From Hirudinaria manillensis (Eukaryota; Annelida; Clitellata; Hirudinida; Hirudinidae), in contig CM067530.1 of the NCBI GenBank assembly GCA_034509925.1, positions 7,566,001 through 7,630,000 of the forward strand: a stretch of 64,000 bases of DNA, written 5' to 3'. The notes under the pieces were generated by a model. That model saw only the letters and a list, made by a program, of their open reading frames with translations. It did no database searches and was not told the DNA's origin. Below are positions 35,772 to 47,225 of this stretch, in pieces. The position numbers and the translations under genes are program-made. How positions within the stretch are numbered: position 1 is the stretch's first letter; the number at the start of each line of letters is the position of its first letter.

Positions 35772-38268
35772 TCACATATTTCCAAATATGCCAGCGAATG
35801 TTTTGCGCAAGTTTTTCATGGTGTCTTCCGAGTCTTCTAAGTCTTTGACCACGGCTTCTGCTGAAGGCTTATTGGAAATTCCGGAGAGTCTAACAAAATA
35901 AAAAGAGTACAAATCACGAAATTATAGTCAGAGATCCTGTCTTAGTGCACTCACTTTTCCAGTGACACAGGCATAGGACTTGGTCCGGGTGGTCCAGCCA
36001 TTGGCCGGCTGCTTATTACATGCGAGGAAGCACTGAATTTCCTTAAATTAAGATTTGACAGGAGTCAACCAGCAATTGATTTTGTTTATGCAGCACTTCA
36101 CTAAAATCTATCTTTTCAGATAACAACAAGCAAAAATAATCATGACCACTAGATAGTTTCACCCTGTTGGTGATGTATATTCCTATCTCACCCAGCATCG
36201 GCTCTACAGTTTGCTTCCATCTTGGATATTATTAGATTGGCAATGATTTTTCTATCTTCCTCCTGTGTCTCTCCGAGCAAAGGCATGGTGCAACCACTGA
36301 CCTTTACCAATTCACTTGACAATCACGAACTTTAAACAACTAATGAACAAATTTTCAACGAAGAAAGCGAACCTCAAGAATATACTCATTTCCATCTTTT
36401 CCCATAACGGCCTCTATGGCCACCATATCCAAACCCCCAAACAATTGGGCACATTCGTCTATCCATTTCTTGTACCTGCAAAATAAAAATAAAAACCATT
36501 ATCCTTTAAATTCTCAAATAATGTGGCCGATTTTTTCGCCAAAACCTATCATTGGTTTGGATCTGTTCCAACATGGATGAGCCAGTGTTCACTTTCCAGT
36601 TTCCAGAGATTGAAGTTCTTCTAAACGAGCGAAATATCCAGTTTTTACGCCTTAAAATTATGCTCAAATCGAAAAACATATAAAAAAGAAAACTAACGTG
36701 AAAGATTTGTAATTGTTTCCAATTTTTTGAATATGAATGTCATATTTACTATCAATGAAAGGCTCTGTGATGCAGTAACAACCAGATAAAGCAACCAAAC
36801 TGGTGATATCTTGGAAGTCGTAGTGGTTATCAATTTTTACCTGAAATTATTATAAATGTTATCTAAAAATTTCAATAATTTTTGCTTTCTTAAATTCATA
36901 ACAATAACTATTTTATGAATTATGCCTCACTGTTCCTAAGCCAGAGTGAGCGTGTCCAATTTTCACAACAACCGGAAATTGTGGAGACATAAGCTAATAA
37001 TTGAAATGACATGTAAAATATCTTCCTGTTTACCAGTATAAGCTGGAACGTACCATTTCTTTGTGGTCGGGATAAAATGTTTGCTCGATAAGGGGGAATC
37101 TCGACTTTCCAAAAAATTTTTGAATTTGGAGAAGATGAGCAAACTGCAAAACACGACGATATTTCAATAACATCAAATTATATGTAAATAAATCTCTTAA
37201 AATGTCAAGACCCGTGACACCCGACACCCACCACCCACGGCTTGTCCATAAAGTTGTAGATTGCTGGAAAAGAGTTGATACTGGGAACACCTCCGTAATG
37301 GAGTCCTATTACAATGTTTTTCCAATCTTCAGTGGCATCTTTTGCATGTTGGCGAACCAAGACGAAATCCGGTTTGAAGGATCTAACAGTGGGGATAAAA
37401 TAGTTGCGTGAATTATATATTTTAATCAGATCAAATTACTTTAAATTAAATAATGTCTACCTTACAACTTTTGTACCGCCTCTGATAACTTGAATGTCTA
37501 CCACAGTCCCAGTTTCAGAGTAAGAAGCCAAATTAATTTCTGCGAATTCTGCCTGATATGTCATAACTAAATTAAATTTTATTTTAAAAGTTAAATTTGA
37601 CCTAACTGTGAAGTGACTCACAGCATAATAACAGGGATAATTTCTCCGTAAAGATAGGTATATATTTTATAGTCAATGAAGAAACGGATTGTGCATAAAT
37701 TCTACAATACATGTCTAATTATACTTCGACGATTATAAAGAAATTAAACGCTAAAACTCTCAAAAGATCCTTATTTGATATACAAAATAAAAAAGAAAGA
37801 ATGGTATAATCTGAAATTCCAACCTGCTCCACTCTCAAGTCCCAATCACCCAAAAGTTTTCTTCCTCGAAAATATTTGGACCTACGAAGAAAATATTTTA
37901 AGTAAATAACATTTTAAAGCGATCATTTTTGGATCGTTCTTTGTTATTGGTTAGAATTACCATTCCACACTGGGAGTATCAATAACGAGTAAGGTCTTGC
38001 ATCTTTCTTTGTTATATGAGGGTTTTAATTGTTGGGAATACGAAGCTGAACCAAAAAGTCCTCTCGTCAGGCCTTGAATGCTCGCACTTCTCGATGGTGA
38101 ACTCGGAGCGCTTGGAGAAGGTCCCTTTCTTTTTGGCAAGTTGAAACTGAATCCAGTAGTGTCTGACTTGTCATTCATCAGGTCACCCTGTAAATCATTT
38201 GAGCTGAATCTTCTTCGAAGATAACTCATTCCAGTAGTAAATCCCTCTTTGAAGCTGTACATGGACAT
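35772..38268 (-). CDS. Syn: Synapsin, neuronal synaptic-vesicle phosphoprotein
   Basis: Synapsins tether synaptic vesicles to actin and control the reserve pool. Twelve exons on the minus strand: 38268-37961, 37881-37824, 37552-37461, 37382-37232, 37143-37054, 36993-36931, 36840-36698, 36620-36546, 36475-36373, 36301-36192, 36041-35955, 35889-35772. The sum is 1398 nt, 465 residues. Domain A carries the kinase site [11 protein letters not shown] short Ser/Pro-rich linker follows. Domain C, the ATP-grasp-like core, runs from [13 protein letters not shown] to ISKMEANC and includes [42 protein letters not shown] and [16 protein letters not shown] short E-like C-terminus ends [14 protein letters not shown]. 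The proline-rich middle is short, as in many invertebrate synapsins. Unlike in fly and vertebrates, I see no TIMP gene inside an intron. Confidence 0.95.
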
Positions 38269-38730
38269 GTCGTTTGATTTTCAGTTATCGGTGGAATATA
38301 GAACAGGCAGTATTGCGGACAACAACTAAGAACAGTTTCTAATAGTCCGATCGACAAGAAATTCTCATTCAAAACGGCCCTGTGATGTGACTGGATGGAA
38401 ACCCGTGCACAAAGAGCGATCAATACCTCAAGCACTCAACATTCGTGCCTTTTATTCCGGGAGCGTATTTTACTCTCTGCTTACTTTTGCACCGTCTTCA
38501 AAGTTGAAAATAATTTAGTCACACGGTCTCAATCACGAACAGTATATACATTCTTCGTTGACAAAATTTTATGTAACTTGATTGAATGTCTATAAGTACC
38601 CATGGAGACTCATTCGTTTTTGTTTTTAAATTTAATTTATTTATGCTGAAACAAAAATATCTTAAGAATGCTTTTATGGGAAATACTTCAAAAATTAATA
38701 TCTGAAAATTCCTTTATCTGGGACATCAGA

Positions 38731-40295
38731 TCACTTATTGGCTGGTTTGAAATTTTTACTGAAGGGCTGATGGAACACTTTGTGAAGTTTCTGAGCCTGG
38801 AAGTTTAAATGAAGAATAAATATAAATATTGGAAATAATTTCTAAAGATAATTATTCTTGAACAGCCATAGGATACCTTCAATGGTCCTATTCCTGGACA
38901 TAAGGACATGTTTTCCTCAGTAGCATTGATAATTTGAGTGAGAGACTAAACATAAAAATCATTTTAAGAAAGTGTTTTCAATAGTAAAGAAAATTTACAA
39001 ACTCCAAATGTTGATGACAGGGACAGGGCATCGGATCGGTTGACCTTTTTGAGAGAGGTCAAACAGTCCATCAGCTATGAATATCCAGTAAGAGTCAACA
39101 CAAAACATAAAATAGTAATGAAATAGAGATGATTACACTCTCAGAAAAAATTACATCACATGCTGAAAAGTAAAAAGACTAACAGGCCCTTCCAGCAAAA
39201 ATATTAAGAATTTTTTAAATTATTCTCTATGAAAGAAGTGCAAATGTAATGAAATTACTTAATTTCAAATGATATTCTCAAAGAAAATACAGATGATGAA
39301 GAAATTTTCCTGCTCTGGCCAATACTCCACTATGACCAAATAATTCTTAAAATTTAAGAAAATGGAGAGAGAGCTTGTGACACAGCAAAAATAAAAACTC
39401 CATAATTTGACCGTCCCATCTTAACCACAAACTTTTTGAATACCTTGGCAGAGTAATTTGTTTCATTTTTCTCCATGATCAGATCAGGAGGTTTATTTTC
39501 ATAGGATTTATATAGCTCCAAATATCTTCCTGCCTCTTCCAAGCTTTAATGTCAACAAATGGGATCTAACTTATTCCTATTCAAATTAATTTGTTGGTTA
39601 GAGATGCCAATACTTGCCTGAAAGCAAGGATAAGAGTGCAATCAGTCAAGACACAAATTCTGCCCAGCTCCTTCAGCGAGTGGTGCGGATCTTTCTATAA
39701 TTGGACAAGCTCTAGTTAAATTTCTCGTGATGTTTTTTGCGATCAGATTCACGACTAACCACGTCGACAAGAACCAACAATGCCCGAAAATTGTAACTAC
39801 CGCCGAGAAGTTTAAAACGCTCTTGGATGTAATCCGGGTTGAGATTGTGGTATCGCAGGCTGCCAAAGAAATACTTGTAACAACGTGATTTACAGAACTC
39901 GGCTGGCACGACTCGAGATTGGATAACAAACCTCAAATACAAAGCGCATGACGACGGACTAAACTGATAATCTGGAATTATGTTGTCAAACTGCCATGGC
40001 ACACTCCTTATGAACTTCAGTACTGGATTCCCCTTCTGCACAACATTATTCAATGAATAAATAGCAGCAAAACGTAGCTTCCACTTCTACCTGTCTCAGA
40101 CTGATTAAGATGCTTCCAGACTTGCTATCCCTTGTGCTCCCACTAAAATTGTAAGGTACTATCCAATTTACCATCTGTCAACAACTCGGACATTCCAGAA
40201 AATTACGCCGGCTTTTACCTTGCACTTGTAACATTTCTATTCTCTGTAGAATCATCAAATCCCACACTTGCACAATTTGTTTTATTAGCCTCCAT
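38731..40295 (-). CDS. ERCC1: DNA excision repair protein ERCC1
   Basis: Non-catalytic partner of the XPF nuclease, making the 5' incision in nucleotide-excision repair and acting in crosslink repair. Exons run from 40295 ([13 protein letters not shown]) down to the stop at 38731. Segments visible in order: [14 protein letters not shown] and [14 protein letters not shown] (40025-39930), [18 protein letters not shown] and ALLVLVDV (39870-39760), [18 protein letters not shown] (about 39690-39610), [17 protein letters not shown] (39540-39440), [17 protein letters not shown] (about 39075-39010), [13 protein letters not shown] (about 38910-38870) and [14 protein letters not shown] at the end (38800-38731). 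The central XPF-like domain and the C-terminal double helix-hairpin-helix that binds XPF are both present. The N-terminal tail is short. The gene is co-oriented with synapsin, 460 bp upstream of it. Confidence 0.92.
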
Positions 40296-40419
40296 AAATC
40301 TTTAAAAAAAAAATTACACAAACGTTATGAATTTAAACACTCCTCGTCCAAACCAAATTATTAATAAAATTGTACACAAGTAAGCTACATAGCATTAGGT
40401 GCTTCAATTTGAATAAAGT

Positions 40420-40968
40420 TTATTTGAGGCATCGTTCAAAATATGTGTTGCCGATGTAGCCGCCGCGAAGAGATTTGCTGACATTCTGTTCAAAGATTCT
40501 TCGATTGCTCTGTAACACCTCTGCAGCTTCTTTGTTCAGGGGATCTTCAGGATTTGGCTCCAAGAACAAATATTGCAGACCATAAATGATTGAATTCACA
40601 GTAAGAACTGGTTTCCAGTCTTCTCGTAAAATGTTGAGACAGATGTTGCCTTCTAGATCAATGTTGGGATGATAAACTGTCGTTTCACATTTCACTTTTG
40701 GAGGTTCGTGCGGGTACGCCTGGCCAATTTTGAAAGTAAAAACGAACTGTCCACCTCTATAAAATCCTTCATCGGGGCAAATTATAAGCTTGAAATTTAG
40801 CAGGTCATCTCTATCAGGGAAATCCACTTGACAAGTTTTTGGAAGACTTAATTCGTTTATGTCTTTGGCGACTCTAAGTTGAGCAGCGGTAGCTTTCTTT
40901 TGGCCCGGTCTCGCATTCGGATCACCACCGTCTTTTTTTTGTTGTTTTAAGGAAAACAACTTTATCAT
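40420..40968 (-). CDS. UBE2M: NEDD8-conjugating enzyme UBC12 (UBE2M)
   Basis: E2 that accepts NEDD8 from the APPBP1-UBA3 E1 and passes it to cullins with a RING partner and DCN1. Single exon, 182 residues, the family length. The start is [12 protein letters not shown], the exact N-terminal docking peptide of animal UBC12. The ATG is preceded by TTCTTCAAG, a likely acceptor of a 5'UTR intron (donor GTTAGT about 25 bp upstream). The core includes [19 protein letters not shown], the catalytic Cys in [13 protein letters not shown], and a C-terminus [14 protein letters not shown]. All are near-identical to vertebrate UBE2M, so this is the orthologue. Two diverged paralogues lie immediately downstream of it in plus-strand order. 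Confidence 0.96.
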   Translation of the reverse strand: MIKLFSLKQQKKDGGDPNARPGQKKATAAQLRVAKDINELSLPKTCQVDFPDRDDLLNFKLIICPDEGFYRGGQFVFTFKIGQAYPHEPPKVKCETTVYHPNIDLEGNICLNILREDWKPVLTVNSIIYGLQYLFLEPNPEDPLNKEAAEVLQSNRRIFEQNVSKSLRGGYIGNTYFERCLK

Positions 40969-41780
40969 CTTGAAGAAGAAATCACTAACCAGCTCGCGGC
41001 TCCGAACAATCAATTCCAGCGAACTCAAAACAACATATCTAAAACTTGATTTAAGACTGTTTTAGACCTATTTAATTCGAAAAATTTAGAGTTTAAAAAA
41101 AATTGCAGCATAATTAGATTTTAAAAAAAGCAATGCGCCTTAAGAGCACAATAAAATAAATATCTTATATATTTCATTTTATATAGCGTAACACTAATTT
41201 ATTATAATTTATCTAATTTAAGATGTACTGTCATTTAAAAAGAGCTTAACAAAAAGGTCATTCCCGTTTTAATAAATCATTTCCTCTTACAGTCCGGGCT
41301 GCATTCTACTGTCATAACGGATGGGACTTAAAAATTATCTATTTACATGAAATGGCTAATTTTCCTTCGAAAAACACTTTGTTGAGCCGTATGTTTTCGT
41401 TGGAGGGCGTTATTTTTTAGCTAATGATACCTATTTATGGCGATTTTTAAGAGACAGAAATCTCAATCTCTTCACAAATTGCATTAGAATCTAAATAGCC
41501 TGAATAAAATTCAATTGTAAAATGTATCATTAACTATTTACCCGTGGAAAACCTTCGTACTGTGAGTCTTAAATGACAAATGCTAATTAAGCTTCTCTGG
41601 TCTCAGTTATTAATTTTAATCGTTTCTGAGAAATACTTGCTGTTAAGACTAAAGAATCAAAAACTATTACGACCATTTCCACAAATATTCAACGAACAAC
41701 TTATTAACGAATATCTTTAGTCGGCTAAGCCAGCAACATTCTGTCAATCAAAATATTTTTTGCAATGTTTCAGTAGAATC
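40969..41780. other. Upstream region of UBE2M
   Basis: AT-rich, about 800 bp. Presumably contains the UBE2M promoter. No TATA box stands out and no exon was seen. Confidence 0.4.
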
Positions 41781-42169
41781 CCTTTGTTTGAATTTACAAT
41801 GTTTCTACCAATCAATTGATGCGAATGGGAAATAAGTAAGAAAAAAAGCCTTTATGAAATTATTTCAGCGGGTTGATATGCACTGAAATGATCAAACTTA
41901 ACTTTTAAATGAAGGCGTCATCTGGGCTTCGTTACATTTCTTTGCTAGACATTGGAAAAGATAAATTATACAAATGACAATACCAAATGGTACAATGACA
42001 GTAGAAATAGGACAAGATTTATCAACAAGCAAGACATATAAAAATTCTATCTTTTTGTGACATATAATGGATATCCGGCAAATTTTACCAACTAATATAT
42101 TTTTCAAAATACTTTATTATTCAAGTAAGACAAAATTTTAATCAAAAACTATAAACATAGAGTTGCAAG

Positions 42170-42718
42170 TTACTTTTTCGAACGACGATAATTTATTCCT
42201 TCGATGTATTCGTCACCACATCTCACGCCATATATCACGTGGTTTGCAAATAATTGCGGATTTCTCTTCAAAACATCTGCAGCTTCTTTGTTAAGGGGAT
42301 CTTCAGCATTTGGGTCCATTAACAAAATTTGTAGACCCATTATGATGGCGCTGATCGTCTGTATCGGACTCCATTCCTCGCGCAAGATGTTGAGACAGAC
42401 GTTCCCTTGGGTATCAATGTTGGGATGATAAATCTTTGTTTCGCATTTAACTTTCGGAGCCTCGTGTGGATAAGACTGTCCAACTTTAAAGCTGAATTGA
42501 AATTCGCCGCCCATGTAATAACCTGCATCGGGTTTTACCACAACGTTGAAATTCATCAGATCATCTTTATCTGGAAACTCCATCTTACATGTTGGCGGAA
42601 TATTGGCATCGTTTATGTCTCTGGTGAGACACAGAAGGGCAGCTGTAACTTTCTTTTGGACTGGTTTCGAAGCTGGAGCGCTGACGCCCTTTTTCTGCTG
42701 TTGCTTCACGCTGAACAT
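42170..42718 (-). CDS. UBC12-like NEDD8 E2 paralogue, duplicate A
   Basis: Intronless 182-residue E2 of the UBC12/UBE2M branch. The catalytic core is intact: TGNVC-type site in TQGNVCLNILREEW, FQFSFKVGQSYPHEAPKVKC and [19 protein letters not shown]. The N-terminus is MFSVKQQQKK, which keeps the FS-x-K-QQKK part of the UBC12 docking peptide but lacks the leading IKL. The C-terminus (CGDEYIEGINYRRSKK) differs wholly from UBC12's [14 protein letters not shown]. It probably still binds NEDD8 or a relative, but E1 and DCN1 docking should be altered. It could be a tissue-restricted (for example germline) E2; no evidence here. Lack of introns fits retrocopy origin, but UBE2M next door is also intronless. 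Confidence 0.88.
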   Translation of the reverse strand: MFSVKQQQKKGVSAPASKPVQKKVTAALLCLTRDINDANIPPTCKMEFPDKDDLMNFNVVVKPDAGYYMGGEFQFSFKVGQSYPHEAPKVKCETKIYHPNIDTQGNVCLNILREEWSPIQTISAIIMGLQILLMDPNAEDPLNKEAADVLKRNPQLFANHVIYGVRCGDEYIEGINYRRSKK

Positions 42719-43694
42719 AGCTGGAGTTTTGTAGGAAGAGGCTGAATTGTTTAAGTATTAAGGCTTGCATAAATCCACACCCAATCTAGGTATAGGTCAA
42801 ATTTAGTGCTGCGCTAAAGATACTAAATCGAGGTTTTATGATTAATTTTAAAATCATATTTTATTAAATTTATTATTTTATTGCTTAATTTATTACACAA
42901 CCCACTGGTTGAAAAGCCAATCACGAATAAATTAAAATTTGGTCGTCTCTTACAGGTAATGTTGGCGCTCAAAGATGAAATGTACTCGATGACATCGCCG
43001 CTTTGTTTTAATGCGTTGTGCTTCAAGTATAGAATATTTTTAGTACATAATGTTTCGTAATAATCTCATTAACCAAAAACGGCATTGCCATCTAATGAGT
43101 AAAATTGCGAAAGTCAGAACTTTAAATTTACAGATTTATAATTAAAAAGTGACTTGAAATATCTCTTGCACGCAATAAGCTGCTGAAATCCAAACTGTAA
43201 TCTGCTTTCCAGTTAGTTAATATTTAATTAAAAAACCGGTATCTAATTACCATTAAAACAATGGGGTATTAATAATTAATAATAAAAAATTGAATATTAT
43301 TATGAACTCCCATAATTTTACAATAATGATATTCACAATTCTCTCTATGTCCATTTTGACCCGGGTTTTCTTTTAAACGAAATTATGTATTCACCAACAT
43401 TGGAGATGGACAAGGCCAAACGTTAAAGTGAATAGCGAATAACGGAACAAGTTAAATAAAATTATGACTAAAAAGGAAACAATTTTTGAATTTACACTGT
43501 TTTTTCCAATCAATTGATGTGAGAGAGAAATAAATGAGAAAAATGAAGCCTTTATGAAATTATTTCAACGGGTTGATATGCACTGAATACAAGGAAATGA
43601 TCAAACTTAACTTTTAAATGAAGGCGTCATCCGGGATTTATTACGTTTCTTTACTAGACATTGGAAAAGATAAATTAATGACAATACCAAATGG

Positions 43695-44487
43695 CGGTAT
43701 CCGGAAAATTCAGCGCGGGAAAATTTTAAAGGATTGCTAAACGAGGACCATCATTTTGAATAGAATAAGACAACATGTATATTTAAAGATTTTATTTAAA
43801 ACATGACTTAATTAATAATTAAAATTACAAGTCAAGCCCTTCAAATAGTCAATGATGTTCCTTTTATCATACTCTTTTATTATATTTTATACTCTGAGAG
43901 GGGCTCTCGATAACATTTCTTCGGAATGGTTACGATGATGCCTGCTACACGTTGTTCCAACTTTCCCTCATTAAGGGCCTGTTCCTTTCTCAGGACTTAG
44001 ATAAATTTCCATATGGATGGATGGCTTGCGAACAGACTCGTTAAAGGCCCTATGCCAACCCTCACAGGAATTGTTAGTTTTAGGCGAATCAGTCAAACCA
44101 TCCTCGTGGCAATTCCAGAGATGATGTGGAAATCGGGGTGGTTTTCGGCCACGCCGGTGAGGTCATCCAATCCCGCGGCAAACCAAAAGCGGGGCCTGAA
44201 TAATGCTTGGAGATGTTGCTATGTGGCGAAAATCAGCACTCTCTAGAAACTTCTGTTTCGGTGGAAAATCAAAAACTTACTTTTTTTATGTGTGTCTTAA
44301 AAACTCCTTTGGAGTAACCAATTCAGTTAACGACAGTGAATTCGACTTAGGGAAATGGGATAATATGGGGCACCTATAAAACATTTTATTAGTGATTTAA
44401 GCTATGATTAATTATGTTTATTTTTTTTGCATTTCGAACGCACAACGTGATAAGTTCAATGCTAGCGCGATGAATATTCCGTAAACC
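43695..44487. mobile_element. Mutator-like (MULE) DNA transposon remnant in duplicate B
   Basis: An insertion of 793 bp relative to duplicate A. It is flanked by an 8-bp direct repeat CCAAATGG (43687-43694 and 44488-44495), which is single in unit A. Ends are imperfect terminal inverted repeats: left GGTATCCGGAAAATTCAGCG, right (reverse complement) GGTTTACGGAATATTCATCG, matching about 16 of 20. Inside, the minus strand encodes a decayed C-terminal transposase fragment: TNNSCEGWHRAFNES, then HPSIWKFI and KEQALNEGKLEQRVAG in a shifted frame. This is the pattern of FLYWCH/MULE transposases. The 8-bp duplication fits MULEs. It is too short and frameshifted to be autonomous. Confidence 0.82.
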
Positions 44488-44673
44488 CCAAATGGTATAA
44501 TGACAGTAGAAATAGGACAAGATTTATCAACAAGCAAGACATATGAAAATTCCATATTTTGTGACATATAATGGATATCCGGCAAATTTTACCAACTAAT
44601 ATATTTTTCAAAATACTTTATTATTCAAGTAAGACAAAATTTTAATCAAAAACTATAAACATAGAGTTGCAAG

Positions 44674-45222
44674 TTACTTTTTCGAACGACGATAATTTAT
44701 TCCTTCGATGTATTCGTCACCACATCTCACGCCATATATCACGTAGTTTGCAAATAATTGCGGATTTCTCTTCAAAACATCTGCAGCTTCTTTGTTAAGG
44801 GGATCTTCAGCATTTGGGTCCATTAACAAAATTTGTAGACCCATTATGATGGCGCTGATCGTCTGTATCGGACTCCATTCCTCGCGCAAGATGTTGAGAC
44901 AGACGTTTCCTTGGGTATCAATGTTGGGATGATAAATCTTTGTTTCGCATTTAACTTTCGGAGCCTCGTGTGGATAAGACTGTCCTACTTTAAAGCTGAA
45001 TTGAAATTCGCCGCCCATGTAATAACCTGCATCGGGTTTTACCACAACGTTGAAATTCATCAGATCATCTTTATCTGGAAACTCCATCTTACATGTTGGC
45101 GGAATATTGGCATCGTTTATGTCTCTGGTGAGACACAGAAGGGCAGCTGTAACTTTCTTTTGGACTGGTTTCGAAGCTGGAGCGCTGGCGCCCTTTTTTT
45201 GTTGCTTCTTCACGCTGAACAT
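44674..45222 (-). CDS. UBC12-like NEDD8 E2 paralogue, duplicate B
   Basis: Near-identical to duplicate A: 182 residues with only three differences visible (Q6K in the N-terminal QQQKK, V12A, and H to Y in LFANHVIYG). The catalytic Cys, core and unusual C-terminus are unchanged, and the ORF is open. Intronless. The stop-proximal flank carries the transposon insertion about 190 bp downstream, so transcription termination may differ from copy A. Both copies being intact suggests either selection or little elapsed time. Confidence 0.88.
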   Translation of the reverse strand: MFSVKKQQKKGASAPASKPVQKKVTAALLCLTRDINDANIPPTCKMEFPDKDDLMNFNVVVKPDAGYYMGGEFQFSFKVGQSYPHEAPKVKCETKIYHPNIDTQGNVCLNILREEWSPIQTISAIIMGLQILLMDPNAEDPLNKEAADVLKRNPQLFANYVIYGVRCGDEYIEGINYRRSKK

Positions 45223-45910
45223 AGCTGGAGTTTTGTAGGAAGAAGCTGAAATGTTTAAGTATTAAGGCTTGTATAAATTCACACCCGATCTACGTATACG
45301 TCAAATTTAGTGCTGCGCTAAAGACACTAAATCGAAGTTTTATGATTTATTTTAAAATTATATTTTATATAAATTTATTATTTTATTGCTTAATTTTATT
45401 AGACAACCCACTGGTTGAAAAGCCAATCACGAATAAATTAAAATTTGGTCGTCTCTGACAGATGTTTCATAATCTCATTAACCAAAGACGCCAGCGCTAT
45501 CTAATGAATGAAATTGCGAAAGTCAGAACTTTGAATTTACAAATTTATAATAAAAAGTTACTGGAAACGTCTCTTGCACGAAATAAGCTGCTGAAATCCA
45601 AACTGTAATCTGCTTTCCAGTTAGTTAATATTTAATTAAAAACCGGTATCTAATTAACATTAAAACAATGGGATTGGCATATGCAATAATAATAATACTA
45701 ATAATAACAAAATTGAATATTAATATGAAATCTCATAATTTTACAATAATTATATTCACAATTCTCTCTATGTCGACTGAACGTCAATTTTCACCTTTGT
45801 TTTCTTTTAAACGAAATTATGTATTCATCCACCTTGGAGATGGACAAGGCCAAACGTTTATGTGAATGGCGAATAACCGAACAAGTTAAATAAAATTAAA
45901 ACTAAATTAG

Positions 45911-47037
45911 AATAAATTGTTAAATACCGGTAAACATGCCATCTAATAATGGAAAATAGACTCCAGAAAAATGCTTATAAATTCATATAAACATGTCTCC
46001 AGCCGTAAATTACAGGGCGATTTGGAAGGAGCAAGATAAGGTTTGTGCGTAGAACATGGAGAAGAAAAACTGATGATCAATCCTTCGACGACTGGTAGAT
46101 AAAATCAGCTGTTTCAACGAAAAGATTTCACGGGCGCTCCGAGGCATTAATATTTATGAAACATTAGCGCTGTTATAAACGCTCACTGCTCTTAAGATGC
46201 GCCCAGAGATGAGGATCCCGAACGAGTGGAAGGGGTGGCCAGCAGAGGTCCCAACCTTGTATCGATATTCCGTCCGCCAATAAAACGTGCTATCTAATAA
46301 GAAGCGCTCGTGGATTCTGAAGGATGGAATGATGGATGCATGTTCCGGAGAAATCATCTCCTCTGATCAATCAGGGCTTCCAGTGTTAACGGCATTCGCG
46401 AAAGGAAATCCCGAGGATGAGAGGTCGCATAGAAGGTCATGCTGGGGAAGGCAAAATTCTTCATATCGCTGGAGGATCACGAACGTCGTTAGGTCACGTC
46501 AAATTAGTTTCCCGGTTGCTACTCGAGACCGTGATATCATCTCGGAGTCTTTAAGACCTCGGCTGGCAGCTTGCACCGGCCAATAAACATTCGGAACACA
46601 CGCCGTGGAAGAGACAAAAGCTTATCTCCGGTTGAAGCACGACTGGATATCATGCGACTTCGACCTTCTGGTGAACTTCGCTTGACGAAGAAATTCAAGG
46701 CGATGACAATCGCTCGACCGTTATGATCTCTGCAATTTAGGACTCCGGTGATGCGTCTGGGAACTAACTGTGCCTCGTGCTTGGCGGAGGAATCTCACTT
46801 TCAGATGTGCTCTGAAAACTCGAAAGTTCTATCCTGATGATGTTTTTATCTCAGTGAATACTCGTCAAACGTCAAGCTTAGTGCACTCACCAAGTTGACT
46901 GTCAAAGACCAGAGAAAACGGAAAGCGACTTTTCTGGACTTTAACAATTCGAACCCTGCGAGTGAAACTTTGTTTTCCCTTCGATGGTCCCATTTGAGGG
47001 AAGGACATACGCTTCTTGTCCGTGCATCTCACACGCC
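45911..47037. other. Upstream region of the Friend-of-GATA gene
   Basis: Less AT-rich than its surroundings and without coding potential I can support. Contains GATAAG at 46034 and its complement near 46620. Probably 5' regulatory DNA. Confidence 0.5.
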
Positions 47038-47045
47038 TATATAAG
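47038..47045 (+). promoter_or_regulatory. TATA box of the Friend-of-GATA gene
   Basis: TATATAAG in a GC-richer context, about 180 bp before the start codon. A transcription start near 47068 is expected. Confidence 0.6.
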
Positions 47046-47225
47046 CACGCTCACTTGCAAGCGTTGCCTTCCAGGATATTGTTGCGACAATAGCGGCTTT
47101 TAATTCCGAATTTTGTTAAAAAAACAATTTATCTGTTGTTGTTGCTGCTTCTGTTGTTATTATTACTATTTGTAATTTATTTGGGATTGAATCGAGAAGA
47201 CACTCTATTGAGTTGTGAAAGGGTC

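Larger units (their letters stand above)
41785..45910. repeat. Recent head-to-tail tandem duplication of a UBC12-like gene unit
   Basis: Unit A (about 41785-43478) and unit B (about 43490-45910) align over their whole length, including flanks. Shared landmarks are GGTTGATATGCACTGAA at the start, the gene, CCACTGGTTGAAAAGCCAAT, and GAACAAGTTAAATAAAATTA at the end. Unit B carries the 793-bp transposon (43695-44487). Unit B also lacks roughly 100 bp present in A near 42960-43060. Flanks differ by scattered point changes, so the event is recent but not within the last few generations. The units are adjacent, pointing to unequal crossing-over or replication slippage. Confidence 0.88.

Noticed and set aside
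35772..38268. TIMP gene nested within synapsin, as in fly and vertebrates
   Set aside because: All synapsin introns here are short; none has room for a TIMP gene and no such coding was seen.
42407..42745. Plus-strand ORFs over the UBC12-like genes (repeated at 44911-45249)
   Set aside because: Both are antisense shadows and duplicated only because the gene is duplicated.
44013..44246. Plus-strand ORF of 77 codons inside the transposon
   Set aside because: It is antisense to the MULE transposase remnant; the recognisable motif is on the minus strand.
46154..46586. Two overlapping ORFs upstream of FOG
   Set aside because: No domain, no splice support, and on opposing strands; more likely regulatory DNA of higher GC content.
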